Assembly: GCA_024220505.1 (NCBI GenBank)
Contig: JAKZZE010000016.1
Coordinates: 992,001 to 1,056,000, forward strand
From: Rhizopus arrhizus
Taxonomy: Eukaryota; Mucoromycota; Mucoromycetes; Mucorales; Rhizopodaceae
Length of the DNA stretch: 64,000 bases
Direction of reading: 5' to 3'
Program-made: the position numbers and the translations under genes
Shown here: positions 20,501-32,890 of the stretch, piece by piece
How the letters are laid out: the number at the start of each line of letters is the position of its first letter
Numbering within the stretch: position 1 is the stretch's first letter
Notes under the pieces: generated by a model
The model's database searches: none
What the model was told of the DNA's origin: nothing
What the model saw: only the letters and a program-made list of their open reading frames with translations

Positions 20501-20805
20501 TAACAGATTATAATGTGGATTCCATTCCTATGTTTGATACATTAGCATATCAAAACATGCATAGAAAAAGAACCCGTTCACTCTTTCCAACTTTTCCCAA
20601 GGGCAAACTTTTATTGAACAAAAAATACCACAGGATAATAAGATGGATTGGTAAATATGTAAAGAGCAAAAAAGTTCTGGCTGGACAAGCTCCTTTTATA
20701 AGCAAATATAAGCCACAACCCCTGTGTCATCGGACTGCTTTAAAAGAAGGGAATAAAAAAAGCAAGCGGAGAAAAGTAGCATATAGGAGAACAACTGACA
20801 GATGA
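20501..20805 (+). CDS. Hypothetical basic protein exon
   Basis: A 96-codon open frame (MDSIPMFDTLAYQNMHRKRTR...) is preceded by a good acceptor (TTATTTATAACAG), so it may be the last exon of a gene rather than a complete ORF. The product is very basic with a Lys/Arg-rich C-terminus (GNKKSKRRKVAYRR), which could be a nuclear localisation signal. No family is recognised and no upstream exon could be fixed. It may be chance. Confidence 0.25.
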
Positions 20806-22565
20806 TAACAGCAAACTAGACAGAACATAAACTTAATTTCTGGATAAAAACCCCATTATATGAATTCCTTAAGAAACCGTGTTCTTTAACTGAGAAAATG
20901 AGTTAAATTACTGCCATTTATTAAACATTGTGAGGAATTCGAAATTGGTTCTGAGTTAATTTGAGGTTAAAAAATTGACTTCAATTGGGGCTAAGATCAC
21001 AAGCGACTACTTTTGCATCATCAATGAATTGCGCTATGACCTGTACTGAAACTATTGAAATTATCCAAGTTTATTGGGCGACATTTATACATCTATATTT
21101 AGTTTAATTTGGAGCTATTTCAGGTTAGTGATTGCTATTCAAATATGCTCCATTACACATAAAGTGCTAGGATCTTAATAAATATCTTTAAATTTGATCT
21201 GTTAGCTATATGCATAAAAAGTAAAGCAGAGACAAAAAGAATTATCACATTGTTAGCCTCAATGTATTTTATTCTTTCGTATTCGTCTTCATTACTGCTG
21301 CTATTACTTATAGAAGCAAAAGCTGCTATACAAATTTTTATATTTATGATTCATATCTCTTCATTTTCCTTCATTTTTAACATAGAAACCTCTTTAGATT
21401 ATTACTTTGACCAGTAGTAAGACATAAAAAAACTTCAAGCGGAAATGACATTCAACCTTTGGCATGTTGCTCCTTTTTTTTTGTCTGGATAAACTCCACA
21501 AGCGACCTAGACAGTATCAAGAAGCACTTTGTTTAACAATCCCAAAAGAGAAAGCTACGAGAGAAAACCCCAGACACAGGAAACTTTGTTTGGAATAAAC
21601 ATTGATTTAGCATAAAGTTCAAGCAAAAGCTGAAAAATCCTCTGTTTTTCTTTTATTAAATCCGCTTTCACAGAGAACTTGATAATGGCGACGAAAATTG
21701 AGTGGCTTTCTTTAAAAGCATAACTGTGCTTCTGCATATCTAGGATGGTTACAAGATAGATTTGTCGGCAGTGGCATTATACAGCTTTCTTTGCGTGTTC
21801 AATACAATGCGCTATAACAGCAACCAAAACTTTAAAGCCTGCCTTCTGTAAGATGACGCTTGATTTGTTTATAAATTGCTATTTACGATTTATCTCCCTA
21901 AAACTCAAAAGGATACAAGCACTAATTCCAATTCATTCTATTGCCAAGTTTGAAGCAAATTCAAGCAGAAAAAATCAGCTCCAATCATTATATAAATTCA
22001 CACTTGCTCAGATTTAAATTTTACAACTTCAACTGTTCCAATTTTACTCTAGTGATACTTTATCATTCTGAAATCACTTTCACAAATTGGCTCAATCTGT
22101 AAAGATTAGATCATTTAATTATACAATCATACTTATGGCTTGGTGCACAAAAAAGAGAGGTGGAAACAAAATAAAGTTTGTTTTATATTTGAACCTATCT
22201 CTAGTGTTTACAAAAAGAAAAGAAGGAGCAGTAGGGAACAAAGGAAGCATGCTCAAAGGAGTCCAAAATAAGATGTAATTTATCTAAAATCAAAGTTTTG
22301 AAAAGGGGGCAGAAGGCATCTTTTGTGCGCATAAAAGGAACACGTATACACTTGCCCTTATTTCTTACATTGTTAGCCATTATTGAATATCAATACCGTT
22401 TGGCAAAGAAAAAGGAATGGGTACCTTGTATTTTAATAAAATAATTTGTTGACCAAGTACTCTATAGTTGTAAAATTTCTTTTTTAAAAGGACAAAGATA
22501 GACGCGTTTTTCATTCAAAAAAGCTGAAATAAAGCAAATTTCGTTTTTAATAAAATAGTATGAGT
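20806..22565. other. Non-coding stretch downstream of the eIF4E2-like gene
   Basis: No supported gene or repeat. The part next to 22566 would hold the 3' UTR and terminator of the minus-strand eIF4E2-like gene. Confidence 0.45.
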
Positions 22566-23323
22566 TCACCGAAAGACGTCTGTATTACGGAAACTTGATT
22601 TATCTCGAAGCGCATCATTGTGTGTCTTGTATTCCATCGTTGTCTCTGCTGGTAAATTTAAATGTCTTTTGATTGTGTCTCTACAGATGAAGGATGTGAG
22701 CAGACGAATGAATGATAAAAGCCCAACTTACCTAATCTTTAAGTTTATTTTCCCATTAGATGATGTCTTGTTCCAAACAGAAATAATATCTTCTGATCCT
22801 CTGATGGACAATACAGCTCCACAGATCTCATCATCCACATCAAACTGATCTCCAATAATAGCCAACACTAATGATTCCCAGTACCGACTGGCTAAACCTT
22901 TTTTAACTCTTACAATCCATTTTCCACCATTTATATTTACATCATCCTATCATTCCCTTATTATTACTTCTGTTGTCTTATTTTTTTTTCAAATGGTCAT
23001 TTTACCTCCCAAACAGGTCTAACGCCTTGCTTAAATAAATGATAATCACTGATATTTGGTAAATCGCTTGGACGACGAAGGTGACTATATACAGCCCAGA
23101 ATTCTTCTACCTGTTATAAACTTGTTATTTCTTTGGTATTCCTTATAAAAAGAAAGCTTACAGTCTTAAAAGTAGCAATTTTTTTCATGGCACCTTCATA
23201 ATCTGTTATTTTCTCTCCAGGAGATCTATGCATGAACCAAAATACCCAGCCATAACGAAGTACGTGGACTGAAGGTTCTGTTAATTGGGTATGTGTAAAA
23301 TCTATGGATCCATTAAAATTCAT
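22566..23323 (-). CDS. eIF4E family cap-binding protein (eIF4E2/4EHP/nCBP-like)
   Basis: Four exons read by eye: 23323-23162, 23110-23006, 22946-22732 and 22680-22566. They sum to 597 nt and encode 198 residues. The start MNFNGSIDF follows an A run. The eIF4E core is complete: LRYGWVFWFMHRSPG holds the first cap-stacking aromatic region, VEEFWAVYSHLRRPSDLP follows, then YHLFKQGVRPVWE, where the second cap-binding residue sits in PVWE. NGGKWIVRVKKG follows, then WESLVLAIIGDQF, GAVLSIRGSEDIISVWNKT and a C-terminal MEYKTHNDAL. eIF4E proteins bind the mRNA 5' cap; the Ile/Leu-rich VLAIIGDQF and SDYHLF segments look closer to the class II (4EHP/nCBP) group than to canonical eIF4E. It lies about 0.45 kb downstream of the HIRA-like gene on the same strand. 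Confidence 0.88.
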
Positions 23324-23778
23324 TTTTTTTTTTGTTGTTAAAAAAAGTTTTCGGATTGACAGCCAGTAAAAAAAATACGAGTGTTTGTGAAAAGAAACTT
23401 TTGAATTTCCGAAATCTTTTTTTTTTTTTTTCCTGCTTGCAGCCAAGTCATTCCGTCTAAAAAGAATGATAAAGTACAAAAGAGAGGGCAGCCAGATGGA
23501 TTCTGTGATAAATCTGATGATGCAACACGCTCAAAATTTTCTTGAATAGCTTTTCGATTTTCTAAAGACAGTGACATCAACTGTCTGTGCCCATTTTTCA
23601 GAAAGCAATGTTACGAAATAAAGCATGTGTTCTTCAAACACGTTTTCTCTTACTTTCTTTTGAGAGTCTTAGATAGCGATTGAGCAATGGCTCCTTTACA
23701 CTAGAGAGTCTGTATAGCCTGAAAATTTCTATTACACGCAATACTTTCTTTATTGCTCCTTCATAAGACATGAAGCAT

Positions 23779-26771
23779 TTAAATAGTAAGCATTTTATCA
23801 GTTTTATCTGCCAATGTATACCAACTATCATGAGCTCGGAGCCATGTCTTCATATTTGTATGATACACAAAAGCCTGATGAGCAGCTGTAATAATAATTG
23901 GTAAACCATCTTCCTGAATTCGAATATCCTTAATACATGCCGCTTCCTTTTCCAATTCAACCACTTGCTGAAGCACAGGCGCTACCGAGACCCCTTCAAT
24001 ACAGCATGTTAAGTTGTATATATCCCAAGAATATAACAGACCTGTAGATGTCATGCAAACCAGCCACTGATGAAGGCTTTGTAACAAGACAGGTGTACTT
24101 TCGAGTACGATCGCAGGCAACAGCCTTCTACCAGCAGGTGAATAGATATGAAGGCTGCCATCTTCACAACCAACAGCAGAAAATGATGTATTGCTTGTCA
24201 TCACCAGCACAGGGCTCGCTAAATAATCCATCCATAAGGGTGCCCCTTGCTTGGTCACTACTAATTTGGCTCGAATCATATCTATACAAAAAAAGAGATG
24301 AATAGGCCTGCTTGGTTCATCTTGTTTCACTTGCCTTTGTCATGGTTATTTTGTGCATTATGGCATTCTAATACAACCGTTGGATCTTCAAATCTCGCTT
24401 TTGTGCTCAGCATCGATTTCACTTTGGGCAAAGTCATCTTAACCAAACTCCTTTGTATCGCAACAGGCACTACAGCTGAATCGATCCATTCTGGTTTTGC
24501 TTTGCTTAATTTATTACCCCAGACTTCATTCATCGGCATATCGTCATCGTCGTCTGAGGCTCTTCTTTTGGTTCCTGTCACAGTGACATTCATATCAATA
24601 GTGGGTATGTTGGTTACTGTACTCTATTCGGTAAAGCATATGAATACATATAACACGCAGGACTCTTTTTTTTTGTATTACCGTTTGCTGTGTTGACTGT
24701 GGTTGAGATACAGGAAGTGTGTTTATCATTGATTTTTTTGGAATGAGAGTGGTGGTAGTGGTGGCAGGAGATGGCATTAATGAAATGGGTTGAATTCTTT
24801 TTTTACCATTTTTTGCAATGGATACTTTTTGTTCTGTGATGGTTGGTTTCATGATAGTAGAAGAAGAGATATTTGAAGCAAGTACTTCCTGTGCTGCTGT
24901 TGTTGACGATTGTGGTACGTCTTTAATCTGTATACTTCCATCCATTAAATCCGCCACACGCTGTGATAATGCTGAAGATGGTGGTTTTTTTAACATGGTT
25001 TCTTCCAATTCTAGTTGTATCGGTGTCTCTAATAGTTGTGTCTGTCTCTTTCCGTAGCCATACTTTTCCAATTTGGAAATCTGTTTAGAAATAAAGTGAA
25101 TTCAATGATATACTCTTTTGTTCTATTTCTACTTTTCTATTTTACAACAACTTCTTCGGGTACAATATCTTGCAGCTCTTCTCCAAACTGAATAAAAGCA
25201 ATCGTGCCATCTTGAGAGCAAGCAAATAGGCTCTTACCGTCGGGTGCCCTATTAGGCTCAGTAAGTTTCATGTAGTGTTCTATTTCTCAATGTACCATGC
25301 AATATCGTAAACATTATTGTCAAATACATCAGCTGCAACACAAATGGGTATACTAAACCTGGTAGCCCAAATTGATATACTTCTATCTTGACTTCCTAAT
25401 GCACAAATAGCCGATACTGATTTCTCGTTATCCCCCTCATCTTCGCCAGTGATGTAAAACATGTGAGGATTAAAAGACTAGGTTCAAGAAGAATAAGCTC
25501 AAGTCCCTTTTGTTATTTTCTTGTTATATTACAGTGACTTCCACAGGTAATTGATGTCCAACAAGAGATATGTCTGAATTCCAATCTTCTCTATTCACAA
25601 TGGCAGCAACACATTTAATGCTATTTACAGCATTTGCAGCCGCTATGTGACATCCATCCGGAGACCAGCTATATATCATAAGTACACAATCATTACCATG
25701 ATAGGGCCTACCTTAATCTTCTATATAAAGTTGTTCCAGGTGCATTAATGAATGGACCTTTGATACTTGTTTCTAATCCCCAATCAAGCGTTCTCCAGAT
25801 CTTGACCATTTTATCATCAGACTATGGACAACTGTTATTCTCTGTTCCATTCCCCACTTGTCAACGTATACCTGAGAAGCCAAGTATTTTCCTGCTGGAT
25901 CCCAACTGATACCTTTCACAAATCCTTCGTGTTTATCAATTTTTTTCACTTGCTCTGTATTGACGTGTTAGCCCTTTCCTCTCTCTCTCTCTCTCTCTTT
26001 CTCTCTTACCAAACGTCTTTCCATCCCAAACGATAATAAATCCATCGACACCACAAGAAGCTAAATACTGATTGTCTTTTGACCAAGCTAAATCCTGTAC
26101 GTCTATTCAAAAGTTCAATTTCCCTGCCTGGCCTCATTTCGATTGGGTGTACCAGATTCATGTCCTCTTAAATATTTTACAGGTTTCCATGTTTCATAAT
26201 TTATTTCGTTACTACCAAACACAGATCCTACTTTTGCATTTCTATACAGAAATAGATTAGATTACAAAAGCCAAATGTCTCATGCTTACATGTCTCTTTC
26301 CCAAATGATTATCAAATTATCATTGTCCGAACTAGAAGCCAAATAGCGTCCTTCTTTATTTGACCAGCGAACACAGAGCACAGCACCTGTTTTAAATTAA
26401 TGTGGTTGTGGCGATTATATCTTGTAAATGTTTACCGTTATGCATTGTCATTGTCGAAAGTAATTTATGACATGCAGGGTTATGTTCTGCTTCTTCGTCA
26501 TAAATTGGTTTTGTGTTCCAAATCCTCACGTTACTATCTAATACAATATAAGTTTTTAAAGAGACTTAGGTCATTCTAACTGTACCTAAACCACCCGTGG
26601 CAAGTCGTGTTCCATCAGGATGAACATCAACTGAATAAATACATGGTTTCTGACCTTTGGCTCCTTGTGTTTTATCTATGTGGTATGAGTGAAAGGATGC
26701 TTTTGTAAAAAAAAAAAAAAAAACAGTGGTTTACCTGCGTGAGATACCCAATCTGGTTTAAAAATGATCAT
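23779..26771 (-). CDS. HIRA: HIRA/Hir1-like histone H3.3-H4 chaperone
   Basis: Start MIIFKPDWVSHAG at 26771 matches the HIRA N-terminus (KPxWVxHxGK). About 14 exons separated by mostly 45-60 nt introns encode seven WD40 repeats; visible pieces are IYSVDVHPDGTRLATGG, VRIWNTKP, LASSSDNDNLIIWERD, DVQDLAWSKDNQYLAS, FVKGISWDPAGKYLAS, WSPDGCHIAAANAV and ACSQDGTIAFIQF. A B-domain-like ASF1-binding segment follows (KNGKKRIQPISLM). The C-terminal HIRA domain shows CEDGSLHIYSPAGRRLLP, GLLYSWDIYNL and RAHDSWYTL. HIRA places H3-H4 on DNA independently of replication, in the nucleus. The intron at about 24339-24287 has a GC donor (GCAAGT) and AG acceptor. The unspliced end is at 23779; a donor at GTATAC within DSW could instead lead to further exons down to about 23630 or beyond, so the C-terminus is uncertain. 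Confidence 0.88.
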
Positions 26772-27550
26772 GTCTAATAATGACAACTGTAAAAAAACTT
26801 TTTTATTGTGTTCTATGAGAAAGAAAAATGGTGAAAGACGTGACTGTGGCACGCTACAGACGATAAAAATGAAAAGCATAAAAGTCATAGGATATCGATT
26901 AAGAAAGAAATTGATGATGATTGAATTAAAATAGAATATGGAACCTTCCTGGTTACAGTAGCTCTTATAAAAGGATTTATTTCTTCCTTTACCATCATGT
27001 CTTGCAAGTGTTTCCATATCTTCTAAAGTCTTTGGTATATCGCATATCAAACACTGAGCGCGTTTGCTGCTTACCTGTATGCTGCTGAGTTTAAATTATG
27101 CTAGCCTTTTTTTTATGTTTGAGATGCACTGTATCGATTGATTCTATAATCCTAGAAAACATGAACGACAAAAGAATTTATGAAGTAGTTTGATTGACTG
27201 TTTGAAGAACAATCTGCTTTTAGCTCTATGATCAATTAGATAGTAACTCCTTCTTTTGATGTTTGCTATATAAAGATTGTGTTTTTCAAAAGTCCTTTTT
27301 AACTTTATATCATTGACGCGTGTGTTACAATTGATGCAATCATTTGATATAAATATTTTTTTTTTGCTTGTTAAACAATTCGTTAAGGTTGACATCCGGT
27401 TTTTTTAATGTAAAAACAATGTTCCGAGACCCAGGATTACGATGTACACAGCCTTCAAGAAGTTAAAGATATTTGCTTTTATTAAGATAGATTAATGATA
27501 AACATAGCTTGGAAGAGATAAAAAGATGAAATAATGAAAAAGAATACAGG
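26772..27550. other. HIRA 5' region and intergenic spacer
   Basis: The sequence upstream of the HIRA start holds its promoter and probably the 3' flank of the MAPEG-like gene. The open frames here (for example 27144-27395) have no recognisable domain and I do not call them. Confidence 0.4.
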
Positions 27551-28066
27551 CTACCATCCTTGTCTGAAAGCAAGTCCACCAATAGCAAGAGTGACACCAA
27601 AAAAGATGGCGTTGAAGACCAAAGAAATCAAATGATGGTTAATGGCAATTTCAGTAAACGCATGAACGACCGTAAAGGAAAAAAAGATCCAACAGAGGAT
27701 CATGACTGCACGAGTTGCACCTGATCCAAAGGTGTTCAAGACCAAGACGGAGAGTAGCAAGAGTGAATTTTCAAACAAGACTTGATGTGCTCTTGCCAAT
27801 CGATCGGGTAAAGAAGGCTGTATTGATTCCCAAAGCTCATTCTTTTCACCTTTTGGTTGAGGAGGGGGAGGTGGTGCTTCAGGATCACTTGTGGATGATG
27901 TCGGCTGAGGTGGAGCAGGAGGCACCGCGGCAGGAGCAGGTTTGTTGTTCATGTCTGTTCTACTGAAGGCGTGACGAATGAAATAGACAAGACCCCAAAG
28001 AGTCCAAAGAGTAAAGAAGGCAATCCAAGAGGTTCTAACGTAGTGGTCTGCGACAAAGCTATCCAT
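27551..28066 (-). CDS. MAPEG-like small membrane protein
   Basis: A single-exon, 171-residue protein. Transmembrane segments lie near residues 12-33 (WIAFFTLWTLWGLVYFI), 96-113 (LLLLSVLVL), 116-137 (VMILCWIFFSFTVVHAF) and 146-165 (LVFNAIFFGVTLAIGGLAF). A Pro-rich cytosolic-type insert (about 43-75, PPAPPQPTS...PPPPPQPKG) separates the first helix from the rest. The segment DRLARAHQVLFENSLLLL resembles the R-A-H-x-N-x-x-E-N signature of MAPEG proteins (microsomal glutathione S-transferase-like). The role is not known; enzymatic activity is unproven. It is transcribed divergently from the START gene at 28363. Confidence 0.72.
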   Translation of the reverse strand: MDSFVADHYVRTSWIAFFTLWTLWGLVYFIRHAFSRTDMNNKPAPAAVPPAPPQPTSSTSDPEAPPPPPQPKGEKNELWESIQPSLPDRLARAHQVLFENSLLLLSVLVLNTFGSGATRAVMILCWIFFSFTVVHAFTEIAINHHLISLVFNAIFFGVTLAIGGLAFRQGW

Positions 28067-28362
28067 GATGATGAATTGTAGAAAAAGAAAGAGAAAGCTG
28101 GGTATCTTTTATATGCAAAATATGTGTCAAAATAAGATTGTTTACATGGTCCTGTTGTGTAATATTGTTTTAACTCGATATCATACTACAAGTCAATAGT
28201 AAATATTTGTCTATCTGTTAATTAATGATCCTGTCAAAAGCATCCTATGAATTAGACCGTGGCAGAAAATAACCTGGTTCCGAAAGCGCTATTCGTGTCA
28301 CAAAAAAATCACATCATCGTTCTGCACCATCATTCAATCCCAGCCATATTATCATTTTTCTT
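28067..28362. promoter_or_regulatory. Shared divergent promoter region
   Basis: The 296-bp gap separates the minus-strand MAPEG-like gene from the plus-strand START gene, so both promoters must lie here. A TATATGC-type AT element lies close to the minus-strand start (near 28110). No other site can be named. Confidence 0.5.
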
Positions 28363-29114
28363 TTGAACCCTGTCAGTCTGTTTATGCCTTACTTCAAGAA
28401 GGAAGCATTTTGTGATTATGCTAAAAAGTTTAAGAATCGAAACGATATATCTTCAGAATGGGAAATATATGAAAAGAGCTCTGAATTCATAGTCTACCGT
28501 AAACCTGCCTATGGCCGAAATGACCAACTCTATCAATACAAGGCCATAGGTAAATGGAGTGAGATAAAACCAGCAACACTCGCCCAAGCCTATCTAGACT
28601 TGACATATCGTAAAAAATGGGATAAAAACATGCAAAGCTACCAACACTTTGAATACGATGGAAATGAAGCGATTCATTTCGAGATCAAATACCCTTGGCC
28701 ACTTTCTAATCGAGACTATACGTACGTGATTGAAAAGCAAGTGTTGAGGGATGCGGAAGGACAGATATATATTGTAATTTTGGGTGAATCATTACCTGGA
28801 AAGAGCTTTGAGGGACGTAAAGGTGTGATTCGTATTGATAATTATATGCAACATATTTGTATTACACCTCATGAAGATGGATGTCTTATTTACATGGATT
28901 ATTTTGACGACCCCAAGGTAAAAAACAATTAAAAATTTTCTTGAATTGCTTTACTTATCCTCATTAGGGAAATATTCCAAAATCTGTCATTAATTGGGCT
29001 GCAAAGATAGCAGTTCCAGCATTTGTCAATAGCCTTAAAAATGCTTGCTTACAATATGAAAAAGAGCATCCTGGCGATGTTTCTTTTGATATTTTAGATG
29101 TTATTCATTTCTAG
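28363..29114 (+). CDS. START-domain lipid transfer protein (PC-TP/STARD2-like)
   Basis: Two exons, 28363-28917 and 28968-29114, encode 233 residues; the 50-nt intron has a GTAAAA donor and TCATTAG acceptor. The whole protein is one START domain with little else: SEFIVYRKPAYG, LYQYKAIGKWSEIKPATLAQAYLDLTYRKKWDKN, IHFEIKYPWPLSNRDYTYVIE, GVIRIDNYMQHICITP, GCLIYMDYFDDPKGNIPKSVINWAAKIAVPAFVNSLKNAC. The W-D-K-N block and the NRDYTY motif are typical of the phosphatidylcholine-transfer-type START group. It probably binds a phospholipid in a closed pocket and carries it between membranes. No signal peptide or transmembrane helix is seen, so it is likely cytosolic. Confidence 0.85.
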
Positions 29115-29422
29115 ATTCATTTTTCTTTCCACTTTTTTTGTATATAAAATAGAATAAAGTAGAATTGCTTGTCTTTTATACATTTTATTTAAAGAACCTA
29201 TTCTTCAATAAGAAAGACTCATATCAGATCATATAATGAAATTGGCTTTAATAACATCCTGCTTTCTCTTTCAAGTCATTACTACGCTATTCAAGAATGA
29301 GTTGCTTCATTGTGTCACATAGGTCCTTTAATCCAATCAAATTTCATTTATTATAAACAAGAAAAAGGGAGCCACTTTTTTAAAACGAACCTTTTTTTTT
29401 GTTTCACTTTTAAATTAAAACC
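29115..29422. other. Intergenic region
   Basis: Holds the 3' UTR of the START gene (AATAAAG-type signal near 29151-29157) and the promoter of the SNF2-RING gene. A second AATAAG-type signal lies near 29205. Nothing else is seen. Confidence 0.4.
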
Positions 29423-32400
29423 ATGACAACTTACGAACCAGACGTTTTATCAGACACAGAATCTATTATTTTTCAATCCTTGCCTGATTCTGATTCGGTT
29501 GTTTTTCAATCATTACGAGAAACCAACATTCCCTCTTTTGACGATAATCCCTCTGATAATCAAGGTTCTAGCTTGATCTTTGACTTGACTCAGGAAGAAG
29601 AATCCTCTTTCAACAATACCCAGCAACAGCAACCTGTGCCAGGCTCTAGTATAGACAACAGCATAGCGATTGATGATGACATTTCCCCATTCTTTGAAGA
29701 AGCGGGTATCAATGAAGCAGAAAAACTGCGAATGTTGGGAATTGACCTTGAAACAATTCAATCACAAAGACAACCTTCGAACTCACAGTGGAAGAAAAGA
29801 AATGATACGGTTATTGATCTTGCTAACAAAAGACAAAGAACAGATCATGGTCCTATTAGAATTGACGATGATGATCAGAATGCTTACTTGATCGATTTGA
29901 CGGAAGAGAATGAAGATGATGACGATGATGATATACCTCCTGAATTGATTGACCTCGAGGAGGATGACTATACTGCTTATTGGTGGAGATATAGCTTGGA
30001 CAGAGGCAATAACAGCAGCTCCAGCAGTAATGGTAGTATGGTAAGCCGGCCATTGTCGATCAGAGGCTCCTCTTCAGGTTACAGTATGTATGCTAGTTCA
30101 AGTAGAAACCCTTTGATGGCATTTGATGATTTAGCCTATATGGCCAATGGTGGCCATCATCCATTTGCTCCCAACAGAACCAAACTAGCCCCAAAAGGAG
30201 CATTGTCTGTGCAGGAGATAGAAGATGAGCTGCGCAATTTGTTGGAGAACATTACGGACGGAGAGCCACCGCCACCTGAAGATAGAACGGGTACCCCAGA
30301 ATTGATGAGTGTCAATCTATTAGAACATCAAAAGATTGGGTTGCAGTGGATGGCTAAAATGGAAGGATCTACAAATAAAGGTGGCATCTTGGCTGATGAT
30401 ATGGGCCTTGGAAAGGTAAGGAAAAGACAGACTGAGGAGATGCATGATGACTTATTTTGTAGACAATACAAGCTTTGGCTATTATTTGCCAAAACCCCTG
30501 TACTGACTATACTCAAGTTGATTTGACGGCGATTCCTGCTTCTGGAATTGAAGCAAATGGTACATTGAAGGTCAAAACAACTTTAATTGTGTGTCCAGTG
30601 TCTTTGATTGATCAGTGGCGAAGAGAAGTTGAATCGAAAACGAGCCCTAGCCTGAAAGTTCTCATTTATCATGGAAACAGCAGGATTACGAACCCTTATC
30701 ACATTATACCTTATGATGGTAAGTTCTGTATGTAAGAGTAACTTGAAATTGATTTTTTGAATAGTCATGATCACTTCTTACACAATTGCTGCAACTGATT
30801 TTTTTGCAGCGCGAAAGGGCCCACTTTCAAAGGTGAAATTTCATCGTGTCATATTAGATGAAGCCCATACGATCAAGAACCAAAGAACCAAGGCTGCTCG
30901 AGCGTGGTAAGTTTTGAAAAGACAGTTTTATGCTTCAAACACTCATTCCAGTCTAGTTGTGATCTTGAAGCAACCTACAGATGGTGCATGACGGCAACTC
31001 CCGTTCAAAACAAAGTGGAAGAACTCTATTCATTGATCAAATTCTTACGTATCCGACCTTTCTGTGAATGGGAAGAATTCAGAGATGCGATTTCGAAACC
31101 TATCAAACGAGGCAACCACGTCAAGGCAATCAAAGCCGCCCATGTCCTCATGAAGGCCATCTCACTCCGTCGATCCAAAAAGGCCGTGATTGACGGAAAA
31201 CCGATTCTGGACTTACCTGAACGAAACATCCACATGACCCACATTGATTTCTCTGAAGATGAACGTGAACACTATCATTTGGTGAACAGTCGTGCTCAGG
31301 CACGGTTCTCGAGATTTTTACGAGCGGGTACCATCATGAAAAACTATTCTTCTGTTTTAGTCCTGCTACTTCGCCTTCGACAGGCTTGTTTACATCCTAG
31401 TTTGACAACACAAAAGGGTGATATGATGGATAACATGAATTCGGTGGATGTCATGGCCTTGGCTGAACAGATGAAGCCTGAGGTGGTTCGACGTTTGCTG
31501 AGCGAGAGCGCGACGATTAAGGAAATTGAATGTCCTATTTGCATGGATGTTGCACAGAACGCTCAGTTGATGATGGATTGTGGTCATATTCTTTGTAAAG
31601 AATGCTTTGATTGTAAGTTTTAGTACTGTCATCATGAAATATTTTATTGATATATGACCTAGGCTATTGGAATACTTTGGATGGCGACTTAAAACGTTGT
31701 CCTCATTGCCGTGGTCCAATCGATAGACAAAGACTAGTGGATATTGAATCTTTCTTAAAAGTACATGCTCCTGATTTATTAACTGAAGCAGAACAACCAG
31801 ATGAAGAAGAACAAGAGCAAGAAACGATAGAAAGTGCTGAAGCATCTGCAGAGATAACCTCAAGTGCAAAGATTGACAAGCTGTTGGAGATCCTTGATGA
31901 AACAGCGAGAGAATCTGATAATCAAGACAAGACCATTATTTTTACTCAATTTACCACAATGCTTGATTTGCTTGAACGACCCTTACAAGGAAGGGGGCAT
32001 CGATACTTGCGGTATGATGGATCAATGGATATCAAACAACGTGCAAACACCGTAAACGTGTTTTTTGATGATCCTAATATCAAAGTTCTTTTGGTGTCTA
32101 CCAAATGTGGATCCCTTGGTCTCAACTTGACTTGTGCGAATCGTGTCATCTTACTTGATGTCTGGTGGAATCCAGCAATTGAAAACCAGGCCATTGATCG
32201 CGTTCATCGTATTGGACAAACAAAGTCTGTACATGTTCACCGTATTTTTATAAAGGATACAGTAGAAGATCGTATATTAGAATTACAAAATAAGAAACAG
32301 GTAATGCTGGCCCTGATTACATTTGAACTTTTTTGCTAAACAAGACATTTATAGGCAATTGCAGATGGTGTCCTGGGTGAAGGATCAAGCAATAGCTTAG

Positions 32401-32465
32401 GAAGATTGAATGCTGAAGAGATCATTTACTTGTTCCGTGGTGGTGACATGCCTGCCGACACTTAA
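29423..32465 (+). CDS. SNF2-family translocase with internal RING finger (Uls1/Rad16-like)
   Basis: Six exons: 29423-30415, 30463-30718, 30765-30906, 30957-31612, 31663-32300 and 32355-32465 (2796 nt, 931 residues). The N-terminal 200 residues are acidic and hold at least four SUMO-interaction-like motifs: SLIFDLTQEEE, TVIDLAN, YLIDLTEENEDDDDDD and ELIDLEEDD. The SNF2 ATPase follows: GGILADDMGLGK (Walker A), LIVCPVSLIDQW, LDEAHTIKN (DEAH box) and ATPVQN. A C3HC4 RING (CPICMDVAQNA...CGHILCKECFD...CPHC) lies between the two RecA lobes, then the helicase C lobe (GSLGLNLTCANRVILLD, DRVHRIGQTKSVHVHR). No HIRAN domain is visible, which favours Uls1 over Rad5. Uls1-type proteins use ATP to move on DNA and act on SUMO-modified chromatin proteins; RING-dependent ubiquitin ligase activity is inferred. 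Confidence 0.92.
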
Positions 32466-32890
32466 ATATATAATAGAATGCAATTGTACATAGTTTTATA
32501 CCCTCATTTTCTCCTTCTCATATGCTGAAAAATAAATTGTTGTTTTTTAATAGTAATTTTTAAACATCGTCAACTTTTTGCAAATAGATTAAAAGGATAC
32601 TTGAAAAACTAAAGTCCAAGTGATCTCTATTCGATTTTAAGATGGAAAGTTTTATGTTTTAGACCAAATGAATTTAAGAGCTTTTACATTAATTTGGACT
32701 AATTTCTCTTCAAAGCCTCTACCCCCAGTAGTTCCTACTATACCTTATCCCGTTTTATATTATTTTTTCACGATATAATCCTTGTGGAGGACTGAGTTAA
32801 ATCAATTGATCCTTTCATGAAGCTTCATTCTGGGTTGGAGTATCATCATCATAACTTGTTTTATGGAATGTATATGATATTTGGGACTTA
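32466..32890. other. 3' flank of the SNF2-RING gene
   Basis: Contains the likely polyadenylation region (AATAAATTG near 32531). No further gene is seen before the transposon remnant at 32891. Confidence 0.4.

Noticed and set aside
26676..27050. 124-residue minus-strand ORF as the HIRA N-terminus
   Set aside because: The HIRA-like part begins only at MIIFKPDWVSHAG (26771); the upstream part has no similarity to HIRA and is probably 5' leader.
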